In this document: positions 42,103 through 49,967 of the stretch, piece after piece
How the letters are laid out: each line of letters starts with the position of its first letter
Numbering within the stretch: the stretch's first letter is position 1
Source of the DNA: CAISCU01 sp051861545
Lineage (GTDB): Bacteria; Bacteroidota; Bacteroidia; UKL13-3
DNA: 64,000 nt
Assembly: GCA_051861545.1 (NCBI GenBank)
Contig: JBIMKP010000007.1
Span: forward strand, 1 to 64,000
Direction: 5' to 3'
The notes under the pieces: model-generated
The model's database searches: none
What the model saw: the letters and a program-made list of their open reading frames with translations, nothing else
What the model was told of the DNA's origin: nothing
Translations under genes and position numbers: made by a program

Positions 42103-42547
42103 AACAACAGGAGTAAATATAGTCAATAAGAAGGCCTCATTTGAATTTCATATTCTTCAAAAATACACCGCAGGCATTCAGCTTACAGGTACAGAAGTGA
42201 AATCGACAAGGCTGGGAAATGTGAATTTAAATGAAGCATTTTGTTTCTTTAAAAACGATGAATTGTATGTGCGTGGAATGAATATTGGAACCTTCAAACA
42301 AGGTTCATACAATAACCATGAAACATTAAGAGTAAGGAAACTTTTATTGAAAAAAGCAGAGTTATCAAAGCTTCAATTCAAATCAAAAGAAAAAGGATTT
42401 TCTATTGTGCCTATTAAATTGTTTGAATCTGAAAGAGGATTTTTGAAATTAGAAATTGCATTAGCACAAGGTAAAAAAGCCTTCGATAAACGCGAAAGCA
42501 TCAAAGAAAGAGATGTAGAAAGAAGTATGAGAAGGAATCAGGAGTAA
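42095..42547 (+). CDS. smpB: SsrA-binding protein SmpB
   Basis: This 150-residue RNA-binding protein is needed for trans-translation: it brings tmRNA to stalled ribosomes. It shows NKKASFEFHILQKYTAGIQL, TGTEVKSTRLGNVNLNEAF, and the C-terminal tail KKAFDKRESIKERDVERSM that folds in the mRNA channel. It starts with GTG at 42095 inside the end of the thioesterase gene, so translational coupling is likely. Length is normal. No tmRNA gene is seen in the window. Confidence 0.95.
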   Translation: MSKTTGVNIVNKKASFEFHILQKYTAGIQLTGTEVKSTRLGNVNLNEAFCFFKNDELYVRGMNIGTFKQGSYNNHETLRVRKLLLKKAELSKLQFKSKEKGFSIVPIKLFESERGFLKLEIALAQGKKAFDKRESIKERDVERSMRRNQE

Positions 42548-42666
42548 GATAATCTTTTAAGTTTATAGTGAAGTTTTTATAAGCTGGCTAAAATTTATAA
42601 ATTCAAATTAAATTTGTATTTTTGAACTATTAAAACGACAGTAAAGTGGGACAATTATTAAACATT

Positions 42667-42900
42667 ATGGAAATCAAAAATCTTTATCCTAACGAATGGG
42701 TTTTGATTGGAAATCCTGTAATGGACGACACTAAAATTGACGTTATTTCAGGTGTTCCTATTTATCATAGCAAGGACAAAAAGGAGGTATGCTATATTGG
42801 TCGCAACAAGACTTCTTCCTACGACAAAATTACCTTAATTTTTACCGGTTCATTCAAGCCGACCAGAAAAATTACAGGTATTTTCAATCGCATTAAATAA
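42667..42900 (+). CDS. Small hypothetical protein paired with retropepsin-like gene
   Basis: This 77-residue cytoplasmic protein has the pattern MEIKNLYPNEWVLIGNPVMD, DVISGVPIYHSKDKKEVCYIG and FTGSFKPTRKITGIFNRI. I do not know its function, but small proteins of this kind precede single-domain aspartyl protease-like genes in many bacteria. The ATG at 42667 is preferred to an upstream GTG at 42646. Its stop overlaps the next start (TAATG). Confidence 0.7.
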   Translation: MEIKNLYPNEWVLIGNPVMDDTKIDVISGVPIYHSKDKKEVCYIGRNKTSSYDKITLIFTGSFKPTRKITGIFNRIK

Positions 42901-43292
42901 TGATTTTTCCATTCAAAAGAGAACCCGAAAGTGGGCTCCTTATAATTAGCATTGAAATTGATTCAAAATTCGAACTTAAAATGGTATTGGATACTGGAGC
43001 AACAAACACTACCATTGACAGCAATGCTTTGTATTTATTAGGATATGATCTTAAAGACAGTATTGGGTTAGTGGAAATTGAAACAGCTAATGGAATCATT
43101 GAAACAGAAGTATTCGAAATTGGTAGTTTTAGTTCTCTTGGTCAAATAAGGGAAAACTTTCAAATTCAGGTTTATGATTTCTTGGCACACGGTATATTTT
43201 CCGACTATAATGGCCTTATCGGACTGGACTTTTTAGAGGGACAAAAGTTTTGTATTGATTTGAAGTTAAATACAATTACCTTAACAAAATAG
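42900..43292 (+). CDS. Retropepsin-like aspartyl protease-fold protein
   Basis: This 130-residue protein has one retropepsin-like domain with the catalytic-type motif VLDTGATNTTID (D38 by count from the ATG) and the later GLIGLDFLEGQKFCIDL hydrophobic-hydrophobic-Gly block. Single-domain clan AA proteins would act as homodimers. No export signal is seen. It overlaps the upstream 77-residue gene by one base, and the pair is probably a small functional module. Whether it has protease activity is unknown. Confidence 0.8.
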   Translation: MIFPFKREPESGLLIISIEIDSKFELKMVLDTGATNTTIDSNALYLLGYDLKDSIGLVEIETANGIIETEVFEIGSFSSLGQIRENFQIQVYDFLAHGIFSDYNGLIGLDFLEGQKFCIDLKLNTITLTK

Positions 43293-43400
43293 CGCATAAA
43301 AAAAGCGCCAAAGAGTTATAGCATTTGTTTTTTTATTAATCAGAACTTATTTCTCTGCTATTTATATTAAGGTTCAAGAAGCAATACATCATAAGACTAA

Positions 43401-43439
43401 AACAAAAAAAGCCGGAATCATTCTCGGCTTTTTTTGTTT
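43401..43439. terminator. Bidirectional terminator
   Basis: AACAAAAAAAGCCG and CGGCTTTTTTTGTT form a perfect 14-bp stem with a 10-base loop. The A-tract and T-tract make it suitable for both the retropepsin-like gene and the convergent outer-membrane protein gene. Confidence 0.88.
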
Positions 43440-43454
43440 ATAATAAGATACTTT

Positions 43455-44186
43455 TTAGAATTTAATACCTAAACGAACCCCACCAGCAGATGCTCCAAAA
43501 TAAGAGTTAGTGCTAGTTCCTAAATTTTTTGTTGTTGTTGGTGAACCGCCACTTAATGTAGTTTTAATTTCACCTTCACCAACGCTACTCATGCTGAATA
43601 ATCCTAATCCAAATTCACCTCCAATATAAACTCCATCGAATAAATAATAATCGGCACCCATCATTAAACCAGCACTAAATCCAAAAGTACTTCCAGTTTT
43701 TTCATCATATTTATTACCTTCAATTACATCTCCAAATTGAGGATTTGGATTGGCAGCATTGGTTACTGCAATTGTTCTTCCACCAATCATAGTAATACCT
43801 AATTGCGCTCCTACATACGGAGATAGTTTATTTGTTCCTTCAAAATGCATTTCATATCCAGGAAAAAATGCCAATCCAAAACCATTGCTGGTTTTAATAG
43901 TTGCATCAACTCCAGAACCTGCAATATTTGTGGTTGTTGAACCGCCACCTAATCCAAGGCGTAAACGAACTGCACCTAAATCAGAAAGAAAATAACGTAA
44001 ACGAATTTCAGCGGGTGCTCCGCCGCCATTGCTGTTTAAACCATAACTAATAGGACTATCACCAATTTGTAAGTTTAAAAGCACTTCGGCTGTTTTTTCT
44101 CCTTCTCCCGGTTTTTGGGCAAATGCAAATGTGCTTGCTACTGCAAATGCAGAAAGCAAAATAGATTTTTTGAAAAGTTTGTTCAT
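43455..44186 (-). CDS. Outer-membrane beta-barrel protein
   Basis: This 243-residue protein has a signal peptide (about 1-23, FAFAQ) and an eight-stranded-barrel pattern of alternating residues (EIRLRYFLSDLGAVRLRLGLGGG, NGFGLAFFPGYEMHFEG, PYVGAQLGITMIGG, FGFSAGLMMGADYYLFDGVYIGGEFGLG-type strands). It ends in GGVRLGIKF, a C-terminal phenylalanine typical of outer-membrane barrels. The role is unknown. It is monocistronic. Confidence 0.82.
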   Translation of the reverse strand: MNKLFKKSILLSAFAVASTFAFAQKPGEGEKTAEVLLNLQIGDSPISYGLNSNGGGAPAEIRLRYFLSDLGAVRLRLGLGGGSTTTNIAGSGVDATIKTSNGFGLAFFPGYEMHFEGTNKLSPYVGAQLGITMIGGRTIAVTNAANPNPQFGDVIEGNKYDEKTGSTFGFSAGLMMGADYYLFDGVYIGGEFGLGLFSMSSVGEGEIKTTLSGGSPTTTKNLGTSTNSYFGASAGGVRLGIKF

Positions 44187-44267
44187 TGTTGGCTACAATT
44201 TTAATAAGCGCAAATATATCATTGTGTTACAATTCTGAAAGGCACAATAATTTAAATTCCCTTAAAT

Positions 44268-44951
44268 TTACCAAGCTTGTTCACCTATTAATGGTACAAA
44301 CCTAAATTTAGTTAAAGGTATAGCTTCAATTTCTCCGTTTGATTTTTTTACTAAAGAATGCATGATCTGTTCTTCTTCATTTCCTACAGGAATAATCATT
44401 ATCCCTCCTGGTTTTAGTTGATTTACTAAGGCCATGGGTACTTTTGGAGCGCCTGCAGTAACTATAATTTTATCAAAAGGTCCATCTTCATATTTACCCA
44501 AAGAGCCATCTCCCAAAATAAAATTAGCATTCATCCCTAAGTTAGTTAATAGTTTTTTTGTTTTGATGAATAATGCTTCTTGTCGTTCTATAGTTACTAA
44601 TTCAACCCCCATTTCTATTAGAACAGCTGCTTGGTAACCAGAACCGGTGCCAATTTCTAATACTTTATCTCCTTTTTCTATATGTAATATCTGTGTTTGA
44701 AAGGCTACAGTATATGGTTGTGAAATTGTTTGTCCACTCCCAATTGGAAAGGCTTTGTCTTGATAAGCATGCGATCGGAAATCCTTGTGAATGAATAAAT
44801 GACGAGGAATTTTTAACATAACATCAAGAACCGTTTTGTCTATTATCCCTTTTTGTTTTAACTCTTCTATTAATCGCTTTCTTGCTCCTTTATCTTTATA
44901 TGTATCTTGTTCTTTCGTCAATTCAATCATACCACGAATTAAAGCCTTCAT
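44268..44951 (-). CDS. pcm: Protein-L-isoaspartate O-methyltransferase
   Basis: This 227-residue SAM-dependent methyltransferase repairs isoaspartyl residues in damaged proteins. Key blocks are the N-terminal VLDVMLKIPRHLFI, the substrate loop GSGQTISQPYTVAFQTQIL, the SAM site VLEIGTGSGYQAAVL, GDGSLGKYEDGPFDKIIVTAGAP and LKPGGIMIIPVG. The family length is normal. An alternative start is the second Met (44930). It is monocistronic. Confidence 0.93.
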   Translation of the reverse strand: MKALIRGMIELTKEQDTYKDKGARKRLIEELKQKGIIDKTVLDVMLKIPRHLFIHKDFRSHAYQDKAFPIGSGQTISQPYTVAFQTQILHIEKGDKVLEIGTGSGYQAAVLIEMGVELVTIERQEALFIKTKKLLTNLGMNANFILGDGSLGKYEDGPFDKIIVTAGAPKVPMALVNQLKPGGIMIIPVGNEEEQIMHSLVKKSNGEIEAIPLTKFRFVPLIGEQAW

Positions 44952-45111
44952 TGCTTAATTTTTGAGCCTGAATTTTTAACAATAGCTGATTTTTCACTTT
45001 GAAGTGTATATTTTATCTGATAAACGTATGCTCACTTGTTAAAATCTAATCTGACAATGTCGCAATTAAAGAGTTTAGTAAGGATATTTTTGTTTTGAGA
45101 TAAAACCCAAA

Positions 45112-46041
45112 ATGATCAAAATCGCTGTTGTTGGTGCCAACGAAAAAAGCAAAAAGCAAATAGAGAAACTTCTTGAAATCAAGGAGTTTAATCTAATTGG
45201 TTTTTATGATCATGATGAAGAAAGCTCTAGATTACTAGAAAGTTCTTGCTCAATTAGTCGATTCGATGATTTTGATGACTTAATTAGAAGAGCAGATGCC
45301 ATCAGTATTTTATCGCCAGTTGGCACTCATTATCAGTATGCATCAAGTGCCATCAGAAACCTAAAACATGTTTTTGTTAAACAAGTTTTAAGTGAAAGTT
45401 TAGATGAAGCCAAAGAATTAAACAAATTGGCTGATGAAGCTAATGTTCAATTATATGTTTCTCATCATCAAAAATTTCATCCTAATTACCAATTATTAAA
45501 AAGATTAGTCGATCAACCTTTTTATATCGAATCAAGTCGCTTTGATGCCAATGTAATTAATTATAGCACAGAAAATTTGGTGTTTGATTTGTTAATTACC
45601 GACTTAGAATTGGTAATGAATATGGTAAAATCTAAGGTGATGCGAGTTAGAGCAACTGGAGCTTGTTTACATTCAAGTTTGGTCGATTTTATTAATGTTA
45701 GAATTGAATTTGCTAACGGTTGTGTTTTTAATATGGTTTGTGGTAATTTTGAATCTGAACAAGGGAGTAAAATCAGGTTTTTTCAAAAAAATCAAACTTT
45801 TGGAATTGATTTAGATTCATTTAAAATTTCTATGTTAAATTCCAGTGTGCCTGATAATCAGGAACAAGTATTAAAAACTGCAAAATCTAAAAAAGCCCCT
45901 GATATGATTAAAAGAGAGCTCGAATATTTTGCTCAATCCATTAATAATCATTCACTTCAACTAAGAACACATTCAGATAATTTTGAAACGCTTGAAGTGG
46001 CACATGCAATAATAGACAAGTTAAATATCACTAAAAGATAA
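45112..46041 (+). CDS. Gfo/Idh/MocA-family oxidoreductase
   Basis: This 309-residue protein has an N-terminal Rossmann domain (IKIAVVGANEKSKKQIEKLL at 2-21; AISILSPVGTHYQYASSAIRN; HVFVKQVLSESLDEAKEL) and a C-terminal alpha/beta substrate domain (about 125-305). The conserved EKP lysine-proline motif of the family appears as VKQV, so the proline and glutamate are changed. Members oxidise sugars or related polyols with NAD(P); the changed motif makes activity uncertain. The position upstream of a sugar transferase suggests a link to surface polysaccharide. Confidence 0.82.
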   Translation: MIKIAVVGANEKSKKQIEKLLEIKEFNLIGFYDHDEESSRLLESSCSISRFDDFDDLIRRADAISILSPVGTHYQYASSAIRNLKHVFVKQVLSESLDEAKELNKLADEANVQLYVSHHQKFHPNYQLLKRLVDQPFYIESSRFDANVINYSTENLVFDLLITDLELVMNMVKSKVMRVRATGACLHSSLVDFINVRIEFANGCVFNMVCGNFESEQGSKIRFFQKNQTFGIDLDSFKISMLNSSVPDNQEQVLKTAKSKKAPDMIKRELEYFAQSINNHSLQLRTHSDNFETLEVAHAIIDKLNITKR

Positions 46042-46049
46042 TACTTTTG
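46042..46049 (+). promoter_or_regulatory. -7 box before the lipoprotein-sugar transferase unit
   Basis: TACTTTTG fits TAnnTTTG and ends 25 bases before the ATG at 46075. No matching TTG -33 element is clear, so confidence is moderate. Confidence 0.45.
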
Positions 46050-46074
46050 CCCGCAAAGCGTTTTTTTCTGATTC

Positions 46075-46956
46075 ATGAATCAATACAAACTATTCGTAAT
46101 TATTGGGCTAAGTTGGAGTTTATTTTTTTCTGCTTGTAAAAGCAAAGAAGTAATTGTTCCCTCTTATTTATTTGCCAAACCTTATACCTTTACTACCAAT
46201 GAAGATAGGTCGGAGGGCGCACCTTCTGCCGATGTCAAGGATTATTGGATTTTTGAAAATGAGAAAATTCTAGGCAGTTTTGGTATTCCTACCGATATTC
46301 CAATTCAAAAAAGTGGTAAAACGCCAATAAGAATTTCAGCAGGAATTAGACGTTCTGGGCAAGAAGAAGAGAGAATGATTTACCCACTTTACAAAAGCTA
46401 CTTAACAAATGTCGATTTAAAAGTCAATCAAACTGATACAATTTTTCCAAATTTCACTTATTTAGATAATTGTGTGTTCAAATTCATTGAAGATTTTGAT
46501 AAAAATGGTGTTCAATTTGAATACAATCCTTCTTTTAAACTTGTAGGAGATACCATAATCAGAGTAACTGGTAGTAAAGCTTGGAATAAAGATTCAAATT
46601 CTGGGAAAGTTGTTTTAAAACAAGAGGGCTCAATTTTGGAGATTTATTCTGAAGTTTTTAAATCATTACCCAAATTTACTCCCATGTTTTTCGAAATTGA
46701 TTATAAAAATAACGTTCCTTTCACAATTGGAATCTATGCAACCGAGATAGATGGAAGTGTTGAACAGGTACCATTGATTTTGCTCAAGGAAAAAGATACA
46801 TGGAATAAACTATATTTCGACCTTGAATCTGAAATTTCGTCGAGACCAGCTGGCACTGAATATAGAATATTTCTTAGGTTTAGTAATATTCTATCAGCTC
46901 CAATTGCAAATCCTGAAGTTTATATTGATAACTTGAAGCTTATACACATTGATTAA
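46075..46956 (+). CDS. Hypothetical lipoprotein
   Basis: This 293-residue protein has a lipoprotein signal (LFFSAC, C20). It carries a beta-rich mature region: YWIFENEKILGSFGIPTDIPI, TPIRISAGIRRSGQEEERM and, in the last half, a carbohydrate-binding-like jelly-roll pattern (YIDNLKLIHID ending). I do not know its function. Proteins of this type recur in Bacteroidota next to polyprenyl sugar transferase genes. The end overlaps the start of that gene by 8 bases, so they are coupled. Confidence 0.7.
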   Translation: MNQYKLFVIIGLSWSLFFSACKSKEVIVPSYLFAKPYTFTTNEDRSEGAPSADVKDYWIFENEKILGSFGIPTDIPIQKSGKTPIRISAGIRRSGQEEERMIYPLYKSYLTNVDLKVNQTDTIFPNFTYLDNCVFKFIEDFDKNGVQFEYNPSFKLVGDTIIRVTGSKAWNKDSNSGKVVLKQEGSILEIYSEVFKSLPKFTPMFFEIDYKNNVPFTIGIYATEIDGSVEQVPLILLKEKDTWNKLYFDLESEISSRPAGTEYRIFLRFSNILSAPIANPEVYIDNLKLIHID

Positions 46957-48373
46957 TAAACGTAAGTTACATACGAGTCTTTTTGTTTTGAGTGACGCTT
47001 TGGTGGCGGCTTTAAGCTGGACTTTGTTTTTTGCTTACCGGAAATTTATTATCGAACCCGACAAATTTGGTTACAAAATTCCCTTAGAATTAGATAAGAA
47101 TTTTTATACAGCTTTATTGGTTGTGCCTTTTTATTGGTTTGTATTGTACTTTTTATCAGGTCATTATAAAGATGTTTGGAGGAAGTCTAGAATTAATGAA
47201 ATCTCAAAATCGTTTTCAATTACTGTTGTTGGTGTGGTTTTGTTATTTTTTATTTTGTTGATTGATGATGAAGTAAAATCATACCAATCATATTATAAAA
47301 GTACCCTAACTTTATTTGTTTTACATTTTGGTTTTACAACTATAATTAGGTTATTTCAAGCCTATTACGTTAAAATTTTACTTAGAAAAAAAATAATTGG
47401 TTTTAATACAATTGTAGTCGGCAATAACGAAAAGTCACTTCAATTAGTGAAAGAATTAATTGATCCAAGTCTTACTCAAGGTTTTATAGTGAAAGGTTTT
47501 GTGAGTTATAATGGTGATGCAGATGACCATATTTTAAAAGATTTAATTCCATCCTTAGGAACTTATGCCGATTTACCAAAACGAATTGCTGAATACAAAA
47601 TTGAAGAAGTGATTATTGGAATTGAAAGTTCTAAACATGCTGAAATCAATAAAGTTACAAATGTTTTGGAAGATCAACCAGTTACATTAAAAATCATTCC
47701 CGATTTGTTCGATTTGATGAGCGGGCAGGTAAGAATGAACAATGTAATTGGAACCGCGCTTATTGAAATCAACCATGATGTGATGCCTCAATGGCAAATT
47801 GTTGCAAAACGACTCATGGATTTATTCGTTTCATTATTTGTATTGGTTGTTTTTTCTCCATTTTTTCTAGTTGTGGCTGGATTGGTAGCATTTAGTTCTA
47901 AAGGTCCTATTTTTTATAAACAAATCAGACTTGGTTTAAAAGGAAAACCTTTTCACATATTAAAGTTCCGAACCATGTTTGTTGATGCTGAGCATCTTGG
48001 GCCGCAATTATCATCACATAACGACAAAAGGATTACGCCTATAGGTAGAATTTTGAGGAAATATAGAATTGATGAAATTCCTCAGTTTTTTAACGTGTTA
48101 ATAGGGGAGATGAGTTTGGTAGGACCACGTCCTGAAAGGAAATTCTTTGTTGACCAAATAGTTAAGATTGCACCACATTACAGGCATTTACACCGTGTAA
48201 AACCAGGAATAACATCATGGGGACAAGTAAAATACGGATATGCAGAAAATGTAGAGCAAATGGTTGAAAGGTTAAAGTTTGATATTTTGTATATAGAGAA
48301 TAGGTCAATTGCAGTTGATGTTAGGATATTGATTTATACTGTTTTAACTATATTACAAGGACGAGGAAGGTAA
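46949..48373 (+). CDS. Polyprenyl-phosphate sugar-1-phosphate transferase (exopolysaccharide initiation)
   Basis: This 474-residue membrane protein starts with four transmembrane helices (about 10-130), then a CoA-binding-like Rossmann region (IIGFNTIVVGNNEKSLQLVKEL), a fifth helix (about 288-315) and the catalytic bacterial sugar transferase domain (KRLMDLFVSLFVLVVFSPFF; GPIFYKQIRLGLKGKPFHIL; KFRTMFVDAE; LVGPRPERKFF; KPGITSWGQV). It attaches the first sugar-phosphate to the lipid carrier. The start is TTG at 46949; no ATG lies nearby in frame. Confidence 0.88.
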   Translation: MINKRKLHTSLFVLSDALVAALSWTLFFAYRKFIIEPDKFGYKIPLELDKNFYTALLVVPFYWFVLYFLSGHYKDVWRKSRINEISKSFSITVVGVVLLFFILLIDDEVKSYQSYYKSTLTLFVLHFGFTTIIRLFQAYYVKILLRKKIIGFNTIVVGNNEKSLQLVKELIDPSLTQGFIVKGFVSYNGDADDHILKDLIPSLGTYADLPKRIAEYKIEEVIIGIESSKHAEINKVTNVLEDQPVTLKIIPDLFDLMSGQVRMNNVIGTALIEINHDVMPQWQIVAKRLMDLFVSLFVLVVFSPFFLVVAGLVAFSSKGPIFYKQIRLGLKGKPFHILKFRTMFVDAEHLGPQLSSHNDKRITPIGRILRKYRIDEIPQFFNVLIGEMSLVGPRPERKFFVDQIVKIAPHYRHLHRVKPGITSWGQVKYGYAENVEQMVERLKFDILYIENRSIAVDVRILIYTVLTILQGRGR

Positions 48374-48398
48374 TTCTTGGGATTTTTTTTAGAATTGC

Positions 48399-48428
48399 TT
48401 GTTATTTAGGCTAATCTTCATATTTTTG
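48399..48428 (+). promoter_or_regulatory. Promoter of rplU-rpmA
   Basis: TTG at 48399-48401, a 19-base spacer and TATTTTTG at 48421-48428 match the Bacteroidota -33/-7 consensus. It lies 22 bases before the rplU ATG. Confidence 0.7.
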
Positions 48429-48449
48429 CGGTCCTAAAATTTTTGTAAC

Positions 48450-48761
48450 ATGTTCGCAATAGTTGAAATTGCTGGCCAACAATTTAAAGTTGAAAAAGAC
48501 CAAACCTTGTACGTGCATCGCATGCCACAAGCTGAAGGCGCCAGCGTTGAACTCAGTAATGTATTGTTGGTTAACAACAATGGTTCTATTAAAATCGGTG
48601 CACCTAGTGTAGCCGGAGCTAAAATCAATGCAACCGTACTTTCTCACTTACAAGGTGATAAAGTTATTGTATTTAAGAAAAAACGCCGTAAAGGTTACCG
48701 CAAGAAAAACGGTCACCGTCAGGCTTTAACTAAAATCAAAATCGATTCTATTAACGCTTAA
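48450..48761 (+). CDS. rplU: 50S ribosomal protein L21
   Basis: This 103-residue protein is ribosomal protein L21, which binds 23S rRNA: MFAIVEIAGQQFKVEKDQTL at the start, VELSNVLLVNNNGSIKIGAP in the middle and the basic tail FKKKRRKGYRKKNGHRQ. It is followed 19 bases later by rpmA, the usual pair. It has a good promoter at 48399-48428. Confidence 0.97.
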   Translation: MFAIVEIAGQQFKVEKDQTLYVHRMPQAEGASVELSNVLLVNNNGSIKIGAPSVAGAKINATVLSHLQGDKVIVFKKKRRKGYRKKNGHRQALTKIKIDSINA

Positions 48762-48780
48762 TAACGAGGAGTAAAAATAA

Positions 48781-49044
48781 ATGGCACACAAAAAAGGGGT
48801 AGGTAGTTCCAAAAACGGCCGTGAGTCCCATAGTAAACGTTTAGGTGTAAAAATATTTGGCGGTCAAAGCGTAATTGCTGGTAATATCATCGTTCGTCAA
48901 AGAGGTACCAAACATCATCCAGGTTTAAATGTAGGTATTGGTAAAGATCATACCTTATTTGCTTTAGTTGATGGAAAAGTTGCTTTCAGAAAGAAAGCTA
49001 ACGATCGTTCTTTTGTATCGGTAGTACCGTTTGCAGAAGCGTAA
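48781..49044 (+). CDS. rpmA: 50S ribosomal protein L27
   Basis: This 87-residue protein is L27, whose N-terminal tail reaches the peptidyl transferase centre. The sequence MAHKKGVGSSKNGRESHSKR begins directly with the conserved AHKKG tail; there is no N-terminal cleaved extension. IVRQRGTKHHPGLNVGIGKD is diagnostic. A Shine-Dalgarno-like GAGGAG-type stretch (AACGAGGAG) lies about 10 bases upstream, unusual in this window. Confidence 0.97.
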   Translation: MAHKKGVGSSKNGRESHSKRLGVKIFGGQSVIAGNIIVRQRGTKHHPGLNVGIGKDHTLFALVDGKVAFRKKANDRSFVSVVPFAEA

Positions 49045-49187
49045 TATCAAATTTTAAATGAATAATACTGGGTAAGTTTCTTATCCGGTATTTTTCGTTT
49101 ATGTGAGTATACAAAGTTTGAATTAGCAAATTTCTAATTTAGATTTATCTACTTGATAAATCTAATAGATGAAATGCTAAAAATTTT

Positions 49188-49276
49188 GGGGGATTAGCTC
49201 ATTTGCTATGATGATTCTATCAGCATTTTGCTAGAGCGTGCTGACGATACTGTCAGCAAGGTGACCGGTTCAAGTG
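49188..49276 (+). pseudogene. Degenerate tRNA-Ala copy A
   Basis: GGGGGATTAGCTCATTTG repeats the tRNA-Ala 5' half. It is followed by an extra segment with ATTCTATCAGCATTTTG and then a second tRNA-like part with AGAGCG, the hairpin TGCTGACGATACTGTCAGCA (49239-49258), and AGGTGACCGGTTCAAGTG where the T-arm breaks off. There is no usable anticodon arm or acceptor 3' strand. The stretch 49045-49187 before it holds nothing I can identify. Confidence 0.65.
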
Positions 49277-49288
49277 AAAAAAATAAAA

Positions 49289-49362
49289 GGGGGATTAGCT
49301 CATTTGGCTAGAGCGCTTGCCTGGCAGGCAAGAGGTGACCGGTTCGAATCCGGTATTCTCCA
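49289..49362 (+). tRNA. tRNA-Ala (anticodon GGC)
   Basis: This 74-base gene folds as a standard cloverleaf. The acceptor GGGGGAT pairs with ATTCTCC (two G-T wobbles), the D-arm is GCTC/GAGC, and the anticodon stem is CTTGC/GCAAG with loop CTGGCAG giving anticodon GGC. The variable loop is AGGTG and the T-arm ACCGG-TTCGAAT-CCGGT, with discriminator A73. CCA is not encoded. It is the intact member of a tandem set of four tRNA-Ala-like sequences and is followed by a terminator. Confidence 0.93.
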
Positions 49363-49374
49363 CTGAATAATAAG

Positions 49375-49398
49375 AAGACGGCTTAGGTCGTCTTTTTT
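49375..49398 (+). terminator. Terminator after tRNA-Ala
   Basis: AAGACG pairs with CGTCTT (49389-49394) around an 8-base loop, followed by a T-run. A related spacer with GTTCGTCTTTTTTG follows degenerate copy C, so the tandem duplication included the terminator. Confidence 0.7.
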
Positions 49399-49403
49399 TG
49401 TTT

Positions 49404-49480
49404 TTGGGATTAGCTCATTTGGATAGAGCGTGCTGACAGTATCGTCAGCAAGGTGACCGGTTTGAATCCGGTATTCTCCA
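49404..49480 (+). pseudogene. Degenerate tRNA-Ala copy C with altered anticodon arm
   Basis: This copy keeps the D-arm (GCTCATTTGGATAGAGC), T-arm (ACCGG-TTTGAAT-CCGGT) and 3' acceptor strand ATTCTCCA. The first two 5' acceptor bases are T T and cannot pair. The anticodon arm is replaced by TGCTGACAGTATCGTCAGCA (49431-49450), a 7-bp stem with a 6-base loop, three bases longer than normal. It is probably not a functional tRNA. Confidence 0.7.
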
Positions 49481-49510
49481 CTGAATTAAACACGATTATG
49501 TTCGTCTTTT

Positions 49511-49711
49511 TTGTTTTTAGGGATTAGCTTAATTGTGCTGAGGATTCTATCAGCATTTGAAAACCACACAGAATTAAATGGTTATATTAAAAATTATCTT
49601 TCTTCAAATTCAAGTAAACAAGTGAGTGTTGAGGTTTTAACTCAGTCGGATGCCGAACAACTATTAGCAAGCATAAAAGAAAAGATTGAGTTACATGAAC
49701 AAGCAAAATAA
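49511..49711 (+). pseudogene. C-terminal remnant of an unknown small protein
   Basis: An open frame ending at a TAA at 49709-49711 encodes a plausible soluble tail (GYIKNYLSSNSSKQVSVEVL, then a helix SDAEQLLASIKEKIELHEQ). Its first 16 codons coincide with degenerate tRNA copy D and have no good start codon, so the coding part is probably the 3' remnant of a gene whose front was lost when the tRNA-like copy arose. A terminator follows. Confidence 0.4.
49520..49565 (+). pseudogene. Degenerate tRNA-Ala copy D (5' fragment)
   Basis: GGGATTAGCTTAATTG repeats the tRNA-Ala start, then TGCTGAGGATTCTATCAGCA (49536-49555) forms another 6-bp hairpin in the place of the arm, and similarity ends at TTTGAAAACC. 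The continuing sequence looks like the end of a protein-coding frame. Confidence 0.55.
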
Positions 49712-49712
49712 C

Positions 49713-49741
49713 AAAAGCCCGAAATTAATCGGGCTTTTGTT
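49713..49741. terminator. Bidirectional terminator
   Basis: AAAAGCCCGA and TCGGGCTTTT form a perfect 10-bp stem with a 6-base loop, directly between the remnant on the plus strand and the small convergent gene on the minus strand. Confidence 0.85.
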
Positions 49742-49901
49742 ATTTTAAGGCTTTTGCTATTAAGCTAATGGCTAGTATTGCAGCTGAGGTTAGCACAATA
49801 GCGTTAACTATCTCAGCTGTTTTGCCATATACTGTAACACAAGTTTGCTTGTTGCACAGTGTAACTTTTTCGCCTTTGGGGTAATTGTATAAATTACTCA
49901 T
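49740..49901 (-). CDS. Small hypothetical membrane protein
   Basis: This 53-residue gene runs from an ATG at 49901 to a TAA at 49740. The product begins with MSNLYNYPKGEKVTLCNKQT and ends with a hydrophobic helix (about 31-48: VNAIVLTSAAILAISLIA). It has two cysteines in CNKQTC. I do not recognise it. It ends at a strong terminator and lies 66 bases downstream of another small gene on the same strand, which supports its being real. Confidence 0.5.
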   Translation of the reverse strand: MSNLYNYPKGEKVTLCNKQTCVTVYGKTAEIVNAIVLTSAAILAISLIAKALK

Positions 49902-49967
49902 AAAGATAAAAAATTAAATTGTAACAATTCCCTCACTCTTACCCGGAGGGTTCAAGTTTCTGTTGTA

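Noticed and set aside
48411..48647. Minus-strand frames opposite rplU
   Set aside because: Antisense shadows of a strongly conserved ribosomal protein gene.
49188..49565. Repeat array considered as CRISPR-like or as four functional tRNA genes
   Set aside because: The repeated units are recognisable tRNA-Ala sequences with terminators between them; spacers are not unique sequences of constant length. Only the copy at 49289-49362 folds fully; copy C has mismatched acceptor bases and an anticodon arm three bases too long.
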